Positions 8,317 to 15,104 of a stretch of 24,463 nt of DNA are shown here, in pieces. Below the pieces are notes generated by a model that was not told the origin of the DNA, did no database searches, and was given only the letters and a program-made list of their open reading frames with translations. This stretch comes from a virus. The position numbers and the translations under genes are program-made. The DNA lies in the IMG/VR virus record IMGVR_UViG_3300010885_081949, positions 1 through 24,463 of that record; one strand, given 5' to 3'. Position 1 is the first letter of the stretch, and each line of letters begins with the position of its first letter.

Positions 8317-9456
8317 CTATTCCTTTAGAAGATTGAAGAGCACCGAGTTCTCTTCCTCTTCTTCCCTCAGCTTCTTTGCGCGAACATCATGCAGAGCTCT
8401 GGAATTCACGCCGGATTCTGAGCTCTTCCACTCTTCATACTTCTTATCTTCCTCTTCCTGGGTTCCGCAGCGAACAAGGTCCACGCGGCAGTAGCAGACA
8501 AAAGAGATTCTTTCCCAGTCTTCCGCACCTTCTACTTCTGAGACCTGCTCTGTGTTCCCGTGCCATTCGTGGACGTCCATTGCAAGAAAGTCTCCGGTCC
8601 GCACGTTTGCAGCCACCCGGAACTTTGGGAAGACTGTATGCCCCCCTCGGTACTTGTCCTCCCCGCCCTCTACGACGGTCAGGTTTCCGAAACCTTTCCC
8701 GTAGTCCCCCGCATCTCTGTGGACGGCGGTCTGAAAGTTCTTGTTTACCGTGACAGTGGTAAAGGCTGTGTCCCCAAGAGCCCAGCCATTACCCGAGATC
8801 TTTTTACTGACCATGAAATCCCGCTGAGCTTTCCATCTATTCGGGGCGACTTTCTGGAAGTTCTTGCTCACTTCTTCGACAAAGGGCATCGCCTGAAGGA
8901 AGAGCTCCGGGTTGCTCTTCGTATAAGAGGTCTGTCTGCAGTAGGGGTTCCTAGGATTAGACCCGAAGTTTCCGACAATCCCGCTCAGAACTGGGTTTGC
9001 TTCCGTCGTTTCAGACATCACCCCGTCTTCTGAGATGTACTTGAACCTCGTACCAGAAACCTGGATTATTCTTTCGGCGGGTCTGGAGAGCTTTGATAGG
9101 TCTACTTTTCCTGCAGCCATTCCTCGGTTCTTGGAAGAACCCGCAGCTTCCCTCAAGCCTTCGTGCGCCTTCCGACAGATGTCATCCGGGATTATCTTCT
9201 TTCTGAACGCCAGAAGAAGTCGCGCATCGAGATCATCTTCCCCGAAAAGCTCTTCCATCTCTTCGCGAGGCTTGTAGACGTTTGCATCTTCTTCCAAGAG
9301 AACCTCATAGTGAGACTCGTCTAGGAATAAAGACCCAAGAGCGTCAACCTCATGGTCTTTCAGGAGGCCCTCTCCGGTGAGCTCGATCATACGAATGTTG
9401 TCCTGGTGCCATTCGTACCAGGACAACCCGTTCTTCTCTTTGCGCTCTTTCTTCAT
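8317..9456 (-). CDS. TET/JBP-like 2-oxoglutarate/Fe(II) dioxygenase
   Basis: A 379-residue protein. I choose ATG 9456, with GAGGAA upstream, over the longer in-frame start at 9561, which would run into the preceding gene. The C-terminal double-stranded beta-helix has H246-R-D248 and a distal H299 (HEWHGNTE), the HxD...H iron triad. R316 in the following ERISFV strand is a good candidate for 2-oxoglutarate binding. The motifs GNLTVVEGG, YRGGHTVFPKF and GDFLAMDVHEWHGN match the TET/JBP branch, which oxidises the 5-methyl of 5mC or thymine in DNA; phage members are known to work in cytosine hypermodification. The N-terminal 200 residues are charged and not recognised. It lies among genes for kinase, transferase, glycosyltransferase and inositol-phosphate synthesis, supporting a DNA-modification role. 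The base oxidised is unknown. A generic prolyl-hydroxylase-like enzyme is the main alternative. Confidence 0.8.
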   Translation of the reverse strand: MKKERKEKNGLSWYEWHQDNIRMIELTGEGLLKDHEVDALGSLFLDESHYEVLLEEDANVYKPREEMEELFGEDDLDARLLLAFRKKIIPDDICRKAHEGLREAAGSSKNRGMAAGKVDLSKLSRPAERIIQVSGTRFKYISEDGVMSETTEANPVLSGIVGNFGSNPRNPYCRQTSYTKSNPELFLQAMPFVEEVSKNFQKVAPNRWKAQRDFMVSKKISGNGWALGDTAFTTVTVNKNFQTAVHRDAGDYGKGFGNLTVVEGGEDKYRGGHTVFPKFRVAANVRTGDFLAMDVHEWHGNTEQVSEVEGAEDWERISFVCYCRVDLVRCGTQEEEDKKYEEWKSSESGVNSRALHDVRAKKLREEEEENSVLFNLLKE

Positions 9457-9475
9457 GGTGTATTCCTCAGCGCAC

Positions 9476-9484
9476 ACTATACCA
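9476..9484 (-). promoter_or_regulatory. Possible extended -10 promoter for the dioxygenase gene
   Basis: The 41-base gap between the inositol-phosphate synthase stop and the dioxygenase start contains, on the minus strand, TGGTATAGT: an extended -10 TG followed by TATAGT (five of six matches to TATAAT). No convincing -35 box was seen at 17 bases. This could give the dioxygenase and SWIM genes their own transcript. Confidence is low because phage promoters may not follow the host consensus. Confidence 0.35.
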
Positions 9485-9497
9485 TGAAATGCGGACC

Positions 9498-10661
9498 CTA
9501 TCCCGGAAGGTTGTGCTTCTTCAGGGAGTCGGTCAGGAGTCTCTTCGAGAGAGCCTCGCATTCGGCGTGTGCGTCCTGAATCATCATCTGATTCGGGGGC
9601 GTCTTCTGCGTAGACGCCGAGGGTCCGCGAAGAGATCCAACGAGACCCATCTCGCGAGCGACCTGCAGGTATCGGATTGCGTCGATGACGACGCCAGCCG
9701 AATTCGGAGAGTCCTGCACTGAAAGACGGGCATCAAAGATAACGGGTGCGCCGCCGAAGCCTTCCGCCTCAATGCGAAAGTGCGCAACCTTGTTGTCGCC
9801 GTGGTAAGCGATATACGAGGAGGGTCCCGCATAGATTCCATTCTTCGGAACCGCGATACCGCGGAGATCGTTCTGGGAACGAATCACGTTCTCCTTCGAG
9901 ATCTTCTTCGAGGCAAGGCGGGACTGATCCATCATGTTGAGGAAGTCCGTGTTGCCACCGTGGTTCGTCTGCGAGTGGAACAGAACCTTCATCCCTCGGT
10001 TGAAGAAGAGCTCCTGAAGAGCCTGCGAAAGAACGCTGGCTCCAAGCTGGGAGCGCATGTCATCTCCGATCGCCGGGATGCCCGCCTCCTTCAGCTTCCC
10101 CTCCCAGAAGGGGTCCGAAACGATGAAGACCGGGATGCAGTTCACAAAGGGAACCTTCGCCTTCAGGCAGGCCTGCACATAGAAGCGAGTCGCTTCCTCC
10201 GAGCCGACCGGAAGGTAGTTCAGAAGGACGTCGATCTTGTTGTCGACGAGATCCCGCACGAGCTCCTCAATGGTAGGTTCTGGATCCTTTGTCACGCGGA
10301 ACGACTCGTCTTCCGTGTGTGTGAGCATGTGAGGGGCGACACCATCAAGGAGCTTTCCACGACGAACCTCGCAAGAACCCTCGATGACTTCATCGAGCCA
10401 AGCGCGGGATTCTTCGGTCTTCAGGATGTCCATCGCGCAGTTCGGCTTTGCCCAGAGAGCCTTCTTCAGGGGTCGGCCAACCTTACGGGTGTCGATGTCA
10501 TAGGCAAGCACAAACTTGATGTGCTTCGCCTCATACCCGCCGATATCGGCGAACGCAAGACCGTCCTTCTGATTCGTGTGGGAATAGAGGGCGACGCCCT
10601 CAACCAGCGACTTTGCGCAGTTTCCTGCACCTGCAATCGCAACTCTGATTTCGCTCTTCAT
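9498..10661 (-). CDS. ino1: Myo-inositol-1-phosphate synthase
   Basis: This 387-residue enzyme starts at ATG 10661, after GGAGAG. It converts D-glucose 6-phosphate to 1L-myo-inositol 1-phosphate in an NAD-dependent isomerisation. The N-terminal Rossmann motif is GAGNCAKSL (residues 11-19). Also present are LNYLPVGSEEATRFY (148-161), the catalytic-region segments FVNCIPVFIVSDP and GDDMRSQLGASV, NHGGNTDFLNMMDQSRLASK (233-252) and DSPNSAGVVIDAIR (317-330), all typical of the actinobacterial/archaeal short type. Length is close to that of those enzymes. A phage copy may feed an inositol-based DNA decoration given its neighbours; alternatives are supplying host inositol lipids or osmolytes. Family identification is strong; pathway destination is inference. 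Confidence 0.93.
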   Translation of the reverse strand: MKSEIRVAIAGAGNCAKSLVEGVALYSHTNQKDGLAFADIGGYEAKHIKFVLAYDIDTRKVGRPLKKALWAKPNCAMDILKTEESRAWLDEVIEGSCEVRRGKLLDGVAPHMLTHTEDESFRVTKDPEPTIEELVRDLVDNKIDVLLNYLPVGSEEATRFYVQACLKAKVPFVNCIPVFIVSDPFWEGKLKEAGIPAIGDDMRSQLGASVLSQALQELFFNRGMKVLFHSQTNHGGNTDFLNMMDQSRLASKKISKENVIRSQNDLRGIAVPKNGIYAGPSSYIAYHGDNKVAHFRIEAEGFGGAPVIFDARLSVQDSPNSAGVVIDAIRYLQVAREMGLVGSLRGPSASTQKTPPNQMMIQDAHAECEALSKRLLTDSLKKHNLPG

Positions 10662-10683
10662 CTTCTCTCCGATCTAGTAGGTT

Positions 10684-11229
10684 TTACCCTTCTGGGTTGA
10701 CTTCTGAACTCTTCAAGCGGATCTCATCGAGGATCTGCTCGGCGGTTGTTTTCCTGAGGTCATATAGGATGCCTCTTCCACCTGCGCTACAGAACTCTTC
10801 GATGTTTTTCGGGTGGTCGTCAATAAGTACGGATTCTTTGCGAGCATAGAGAGCCTTCTGCTCGCAGTTTGTGACCCCATTGAATCTTGAGATGACGCCG
10901 TTCTTGAAAAGCTCCCCGTAATGCTTCTGCAGCCATAGTTGCTTTCCTGTATGGGCTTGAATTCCCATGTCGGAGGAGTCCCTTACTCCATAAGAGGTGA
11001 GGATCTCTATCTGGTGCCCTGCATCTTTCAGGTCCTTGATGAGCTTTTTCATCTCCTCAATTCTTGAGGGCGGAAGCTCTTCGAAGAGCTTTGTCCCATA
11101 ATGGGTATAGAGGATCTCTTCTCTGAGAGACTTGTCTTCGTAGATTCTCTTCTCAGAGAACCCAGAGATCTTGCTCAGGTAGAGGTTCATGTCGGTGAGA
11201 ACCCCATCCATATCAAAGTAGACTACCAC
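10684..11229 (-). CDS. HAD-superfamily phosphatase
   Basis: This 181-residue protein uses a GTG start at 11229. The only later Met (residue 7) would cut through the active site, so GTG is needed; AAGGGG lies upstream. HAD motif I is D6-M-D8-G-V, motif II is LTS (T78-S79), a Lys for motif III is near residue 125 and motif IV is D137-D138 in LIDDHPKN. These fit the small 5'-nucleotidase/polynucleotide 3'-phosphatase-like HAD group, which removes phosphate from nucleotides or sugars. In this operon it could dephosphorylate inositol-1-phosphate, a sugar phosphate or a phosphorylated hydroxymethyl base. The gap to the downstream synthase gene is 22 bases. Superfamily assignment is firm; substrate is unknown. 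Confidence 0.83.
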   Translation of the reverse strand: MVVYFDMDGVLTDMNLYLSKISGFSEKRIYEDKSLREEILYTHYGTKLFEELPPSRIEEMKKLIKDLKDAGHQIEILTSYGVRDSSDMGIQAHTGKQLWLQKHYGELFKNGVISRFNGVTNCEQKALYARKESVLIDDHPKNIEEFCSAGGRGILYDLRKTTAEQILDEIRLKSSEVNPEG

Positions 11230-11251
11230 TTCGCGTTCCCCTTCTATCCAG

Positions 11252-11278
11252 GATATACTCGTGTTCTGGAGAATTCAA
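11252..11278 (-). promoter_or_regulatory. Possible promoter in the GT-HAD gap
   Basis: The 55-base gap holds, on the minus strand, TTGAAT (11278-11273), a 15-base spacer, then TATATC (11257-11252). Each hexamer matches the sigma-70 consensus at four of six positions, but the spacing is short. The surrounding GAGTATATC also occurs at 24431-24439 next to the terminal palindrome, so a phage-specific promoter element is possible. Confidence 0.25.
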
Positions 11279-11284
11279 CCTTGG

Positions 11285-12487
11285 TTAGCCGAACATTCCA
11301 AGAACGTCCTCTGAAGTCTCTGCGGGCTTTGAGGCCTGAACTCTCTCCCACCTCTTGATGGTTTCTTCTAGGAGACTTTCAAGACGGGCGAGCCCCGCCT
11401 TCGGATTGTAGTAATCCCAGGTCTCGTCTAGAATCTTCTGCCTCTCCTCGTCCGAGGGTGTCTCGTAGGAAAGAAGGAATTCCCTGATTCCCTCCTTCCC
11501 AAGCTCGTGTGGGATCACAACGATTCCCCCAACATGAGAAGAGGGCGCGCAAGCCTCCTTGATGGGGTGGTCCTCGATCTTGTGGGATAGAATGACCGGA
11601 ATGCCTTGGATGTTTGCCTCAACCGCGGTGAGCCCAAAGCTCTCTTGCGCAAAGCAAAGAAGAGCCTTTGAGGTTGCGATCTCCTCTTCTAGGATCTCAT
11701 CAGAAACTCCGGTCGCGTTTATCCTCTCCGAACCAAACTTCTTCACGAGCTTTTCGTAGAGTTCTTTCTGATCCGGGTGGTCTGGAGGAGGGCAGAAGAG
11801 ACGCAGGTCATCTGCTGCAAAGAGACTGATGTGATGTCTCTTTGTCGGGATTATCCTTCCGATCGTGATAAAGCCCTTCTTTGCGGGCTTCAGGATCGGC
11901 TTCTTCCAGGTGATCGCATGATGGAACCAATGAGTGAAGATGGCGTCTTCTGATAGAATGTCCTCTTCAGGAATTCCGCTTGAGATGAGAAACTTCTTGC
12001 TCTTTCTTGAGAGCTGAAGCCACTCTCTCCTTGAGGAAGCGGCGACGCAAACTGTCGCGTGCCCCTCCTTTGCCATCTTGTAAAGAGTGCCTATGTAGGA
12101 AAGGGCGGATATCCCTCCGGCCATGCCTACATGGGAGTGAACAAAGTTCACGCAAGGCCGAAGCGGCGTGAGGATTCTGTTCAAGGAAGAGTTGTCTGAG
12201 TCATGGCAGATGACCACGTCGGGTTCAACTCTTTTGATGATGTCTCGGACGATCTGATTTCTTTCTTTCGCAAAAATCGGCTTTCCAGAGTGCCTACTTG
12301 CACCAACTCGATGTGTCTTCACCTCTGGATAGGGCGGGTCTTCGCTATCGTCGTTCGTCAAGAAGTGAACCTCGTGGCCGGCATCTTTCAGAAGGATGAT
12401 CTGGTTTGCCTCGACCTTCTCTGCGCCCCCGCGAACTTTTCCTACAAGATAGGGGTTCCATCTTGCTCCGACGATGACGATCTTCAT
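11285..12487 (-). CDS. GT-B family glycosyltransferase (GT4-like)
   Basis: This 400-residue protein starts at ATG 12487, overlapping the methyltransferase stop (ATGA). The N-terminal Rossmann domain begins MKIVIVGARWNP and has the GG-containing loop typical of GT4 enzymes (KVRGGAEKVEA). The C-terminal nucleotide-sugar domain shows GRIIPTKRHH (R211, K216 as likely phosphate contacts) and the E-x7-E motif E282...E290 in QESFGLTAVEA. GT4 enzymes transfer a sugar from a nucleotide donor with retention. In this cluster the acceptor is plausibly a modified base in DNA, as for T4 glucosyltransferases, but host or virion glycans cannot be excluded. The C-terminus ends in DVLGMFG, matching a tail in the transferase-like protein encoded upstream. 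Family call is good; donor and acceptor are unknown. Confidence 0.85.
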   Translation of the reverse strand: MKIVIVGARWNPYLVGKVRGGAEKVEANQIILLKDAGHEVHFLTNDDSEDPPYPEVKTHRVGASRHSGKPIFAKERNQIVRDIIKRVEPDVVICHDSDNSSLNRILTPLRPCVNFVHSHVGMAGGISALSYIGTLYKMAKEGHATVCVAASSRREWLQLSRKSKKFLISSGIPEEDILSEDAIFTHWFHHAITWKKPILKPAKKGFITIGRIIPTKRHHISLFAADDLRLFCPPPDHPDQKELYEKLVKKFGSERINATGVSDEILEEEIATSKALLCFAQESFGLTAVEANIQGIPVILSHKIEDHPIKEACAPSSHVGGIVVIPHELGKEGIREFLLSYETPSDEERQKILDETWDYYNPKAGLARLESLLEETIKRWERVQASKPAETSEDVLGMFG

Positions 12488-13065
12488 GCTTTCACCTTTC
12501 TCCAGATGAGAACTTCTCTTCTTCTCGGCTTCCAGTCTTGGAGAACCTGCTCTACTTTTGCCCCGTAGTCATGGTGGAAGGGCTTTCTTCCATACTTGAT
12601 CGGGGCATACTGCTTCTTGAAGCTCCTTTCTTCGGAGTCTGAAACCGCATTTATTGTGCAGAGGACGTCATCCTCTTCAAGAGAGCCGATGATCTGTTCC
12701 ATCCAGGTCTCTACTTCAGAGGTCTCCCAATGCTGAAGCACGTCCTTGATGAAGAAGAACTTTGGCCCTTCAGGGATGTGCCTCTTCCACTCTTCTATCT
12801 CAAGTATGTTGCAGACGAGATTTGGTCCGCAATCCTCGACAATGTCAATGCCAAAATAGCGTTCGCTTTCGGTAAACGCCTCAGGAAGCCAGTTCTTCTT
12901 ATCGTTGCATCCAAGATCAATGAAGACGCGCTCACCCACGAGAGGCTCGAGCTTCTCTAGCAGATCTTTACAATACTTCTTTGTGCTTCCTGCGCCAGCT
13001 TTTGGGTACTTCCCTGAACGGGCCCAACGATTGGACTTCCAGATCTGCTCAAAAACCTCTTTCAT
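12484..13065 (-). CDS. Class I SAM-dependent methyltransferase
   Basis: I start this at ATG 13065 with GAGG six bases upstream, one base after the preceding stop, giving 193 residues; an in-frame start at 13116 would overlap the upstream gene. Motif I is FIDLGCNDKKNW and the acidic strand is YFGIDIVED, consistent with SAM binding, followed by FFIKDVLQHWETSEVE around motif IV. There is no DPPY/NPPY or PC-ENV signature of DNA base methyltransferases, so a small-molecule or sugar methyltransferase is more likely. It could methylate the transferred sugar/polyol. The stop overlaps the glycosyltransferase start (ATGA), which suggests coupled expression. The substrate cannot be named. Confidence 0.78.
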   Translation of the reverse strand: MKEVFEQIWKSNRWARSGKYPKAGAGSTKKYCKDLLEKLEPLVGERVFIDLGCNDKKNWLPEAFTESERYFGIDIVEDCGPNLVCNILEIEEWKRHIPEGPKFFFIKDVLQHWETSEVETWMEQIIGSLEEDDVLCTINAVSDSEERSFKKQYAPIKYGRKPFHHDYGAKVEQVLQDWKPRRREVLIWRKVKA

Positions 13066-13066
13066 G

Positions 13067-13900
13067 TTAGCCTCGTTTGTAGTCGTCTTCAAGTCTGATG
13101 ACGTCTTGAAGATCATTGGTTGAAACCTCTACGAGAGTGCAGGAACCTCCATTCGTCGCTCCGAATCGATGAACCTGCCCCGGCTTCACATGAAAGGTTT
13201 GACCTGGCCCGAGGATAATCTCTTCGGAACCGCCCTGAACCTTCAGGCTCCCAGAAAGAACGAGGACGGTTTCCTCCTTTCTTTCGTGGTATTGAAGGGA
13301 TAGACGATGCCCGCTCTCAATGTGAATGACCTTTCCAGCGTAGGGGGCGTCTGTCGGGCTCCACCAAACTTCAAACCCCCAAGGCTTCTCTTTCAGAGAT
13401 CCTTCCCACTTCTTCGAAAGATTCTCTTTTAGCAGAGAGGAAGAAGCCTGCACCTTTCCGCCGCCTACACCAAAGACGACCTCGCACCCTATTTCAGCGC
13501 AGATCTCGAACTCAGGAACCTTGCTGCTCCTGTAGTCGCCCCCTACGTCACCGCCCTCAGTTCTATCTCCACCCTTTGTGAAGAAGATGGGGCTGAGGGC
13601 TCTTATTGCCCCGCTTACGGTCGGACCCCCATCATCCCATTCGACGACGTAGTCCACTCCCGCAAGACCCGCAATGATCTCCATCCGCTCTTCACAGTTC
13701 ATGAACGGACGACCCTTCTTTCTTGAGAGCCATCCATCTCCGTTTACGATGACGGCGAGCTTGCACTGATTCTTTCTTGCAAGCTCTGCGCTCTCTTGAA
13801 TACAACGAAGATGGCCGACGTGGATCGGATCAAACCCGCCGGAGGTTGCCACAAGGCGTTCAGACTTTAGATCTTCAAGAGTTCTGACGATCTTTCCCAT
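13067..13900 (-). CDS. Nucleotidyltransferase-cupin fusion
   Basis: This 277-residue protein starts at ATG 13900 with AGGAGG upstream. Residues 15-160 form a HIGH-type nucleotidyltransferase: GGFDPIHVGHLR contains H27-V-G-H30, as in cytidylyl- and adenylyltransferases of the glycerol-phosphate or heptose-phosphate kind; the usual C-terminal ISSxxxR signature is only loosely represented by QASSSLLKEN. Residues 170-270 form a cupin like the isomerase half of mannose-6-phosphate isomerase/GDP-mannose pyrophosphorylase enzymes (EKPWGFEVWW, then GHRLSLQYHERKEE). In this operon it could activate a sugar or polyol phosphate, for example inositol-1-phosphate, to a nucleotide donor. That specificity is inference. 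This pairing of NT class and cupin is unusual to me. Confidence 0.82.
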   Translation of the reverse strand: MGKIVRTLEDLKSERLVATSGGFDPIHVGHLRCIQESAELARKNQCKLAVIVNGDGWLSRKKGRPFMNCEERMEIIAGLAGVDYVVEWDDGGPTVSGAIRALSPIFFTKGGDRTEGGDVGGDYRSSKVPEFEICAEIGCEVVFGVGGGKVQASSSLLKENLSKKWEGSLKEKPWGFEVWWSPTDAPYAGKVIHIESGHRLSLQYHERKEETVLVLSGSLKVQGGSEEIILGPGQTFHVKPGQVHRFGATNGGSCTLVEVSTNDLQDVIRLEDDYKRG

Positions 13901-13913
13901 GACTTCCTCCTGG

Positions 13914-15104
13914 TTACCCGAACATACTCATGGCGTCGATCTTTTCTTCCTTCTTGTCAAGAAGGTTCTGGACCAGCCGCTCTACTTCTCCCTCTCTTCC
14001 GGGCTGAATGAGCATCTCTCTCTTAAGATCGAGCTCCTTCGACATGTTTGGTAGATCTGGGTAGATGTTATCCATGTTGATCGGCTGCCCTGTTCCCTTG
14101 AAGAGGGGGAACAGGGCCTTTGACTCTCTATGCCATCGAATGTTCTCGAACATGTTGCTGCTGTTCACAGCATCTGCAAAAGCAGAGTAGTCAACTTCGG
14201 GCCAAGCGTTTGAGAACTCGTAGTACCTTGTGACCGCATCCCCGACGTTTTGGCCCGGATAGTCATATCCGACGTTGAGCTTCTTGAACTGACAAAGATG
14301 GGTCTCAAGCGTGAAGTAGGACAAGAACTCTCTATTCTGAACCGCTTCCTTTGCTTGGGCCATGAGATCCTTCTCAAAGGCCAGGAACCTTGTTCTGTCG
14401 GCGGCTGTTGGCTTGTACCCAGCAAACTTTGGCTGGTCCCCAACAGTCAGGTTCTCGATTCCCATAAGATAGCACATGCCATTCCACACGGAGACGTTCC
14501 CCGTGTCTTCTATGTGCATCGTGTCTGGCTCGATGGGAAGTTTCGCACACTCATAGAGGCATTGAGCTGCGATCCATGAGGTCATCCTTCCAAACTTTTC
14601 CCAAGATCGGATCTGTGCTGTTATGTTGTGGTATGACTTGTTCTGATCATCTTCGATGAACTTGTCAAACGCCGCCTCTATGTCTCCCTTTCCTTCCTTT
14701 TCGACCCACTGTATAAAGGAAGACCACATCTTCACAACGTGGCCCTTGTTGTAGCGGGTGTCCGTCGCAAACTTCTGTCGCGGCATCGTTTCGCGATTCC
14801 ACTTGTCAAGATCAGCCATGTTGATAGCCATGGGGTCTTGAAAGTGCCAGTAGAACGTCCAAGCCATAGAGCTCTGGTACGTTGTTCCAAACAGATAGCT
14901 GTACCACAGCTTCTGCTTCCTTGTCATCGGCTTTCCAGTCGGTGACTTCTTTGTGTTCATGTACGCCAGATTCCAGGCGTAGTGATCTATGTTCTTGCCC
15001 AGAAGTCGCCAGTTGAACCAGCGAAAGAAGAGTTCCTTTCGGTTTTCTGGAAGTCTCCAGTCTACCCACTTCTTGTCAGCGTTGTCGGGGTGAAGAAACT
15101 TCAT
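13914..15104 (-). CDS. Amino acid:DNA transferase-like protein (aGPT-Pplase group)
   Basis: This 396-residue protein starts at ATG 15104, overlapping the kinase stop by four bases (ATGA). It is strikingly Trp-rich. Segments such as FFRWFNWRLLGKNIDHYAWN, WYSYLFGTTYQSSMAW, WNRETMPRQKFATDTRYN and the following KGHVVKMWSSF recall phage proteins described as alpha-glutamyl/putrescinyl thymine pyrophosphorylases, later reinterpreted as amino acid:DNA transferases in thymidine hypermodification. Those enzymes act on a pyrophosphorylated 5-hydroxymethyl pyrimidine made by a DNA kinase, and a P-loop kinase is encoded immediately upstream. I assign the family from recalled motif similarity, not a search. 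The C-terminus ends DAMSMFG, resembling the glycosyltransferase tail. If the family is wrong, the gene remains an unknown conserved phage protein. Confidence 0.6.
   Translation of the reverse strand: MKFLHPDNADKKWVDWRLPENRKELFFRWFNWRLLGKNIDHYAWNLAYMNTKKSPTGKPMTRKQKLWYSYLFGTTYQSSMAWTFYWHFQDPMAINMADLDKWNRETMPRQKFATDTRYNKGHVVKMWSSFIQWVEKEGKGDIEAAFDKFIEDDQNKSYHNITAQIRSWEKFGRMTSWIAAQCLYECAKLPIEPDTMHIEDTGNVSVWNGMCYLMGIENLTVGDQPKFAGYKPTAADRTRFLAFEKDLMAQAKEAVQNREFLSYFTLETHLCQFKKLNVGYDYPGQNVGDAVTRYYEFSNAWPEVDYSAFADAVNSSNMFENIRWHRESKALFPLFKGTGQPINMDNIYPDLPNMSKELDLKREMLIQPGREGEVERLVQNLLDKKEEKIDAMSMFG

Noticed and set aside
9457-9561. Longer N-terminus for the dioxygenase starting at 9561
   Set aside because: It would overlap the inositol-phosphate synthase by over 60 bases; ATG 9456 has GAGGAA at good spacing.
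12484-13065. DNA cytosine methyltransferase as partner of the TET-like enzyme
   Set aside because: It has only general SAM motifs and lacks PC, ENV and target-recognition features of C5 methyltransferases; at 193 residues it is too short.
11285-13900. Capsule or LPS biosynthesis cluster
   Set aside because: Possible for the glycosyltransferase, methyltransferase and nucleotidyltransferase alone, but the neighbouring TET/JBP-like, kinase and transferase-like genes point more to DNA modification. It is kept only as an alternative.
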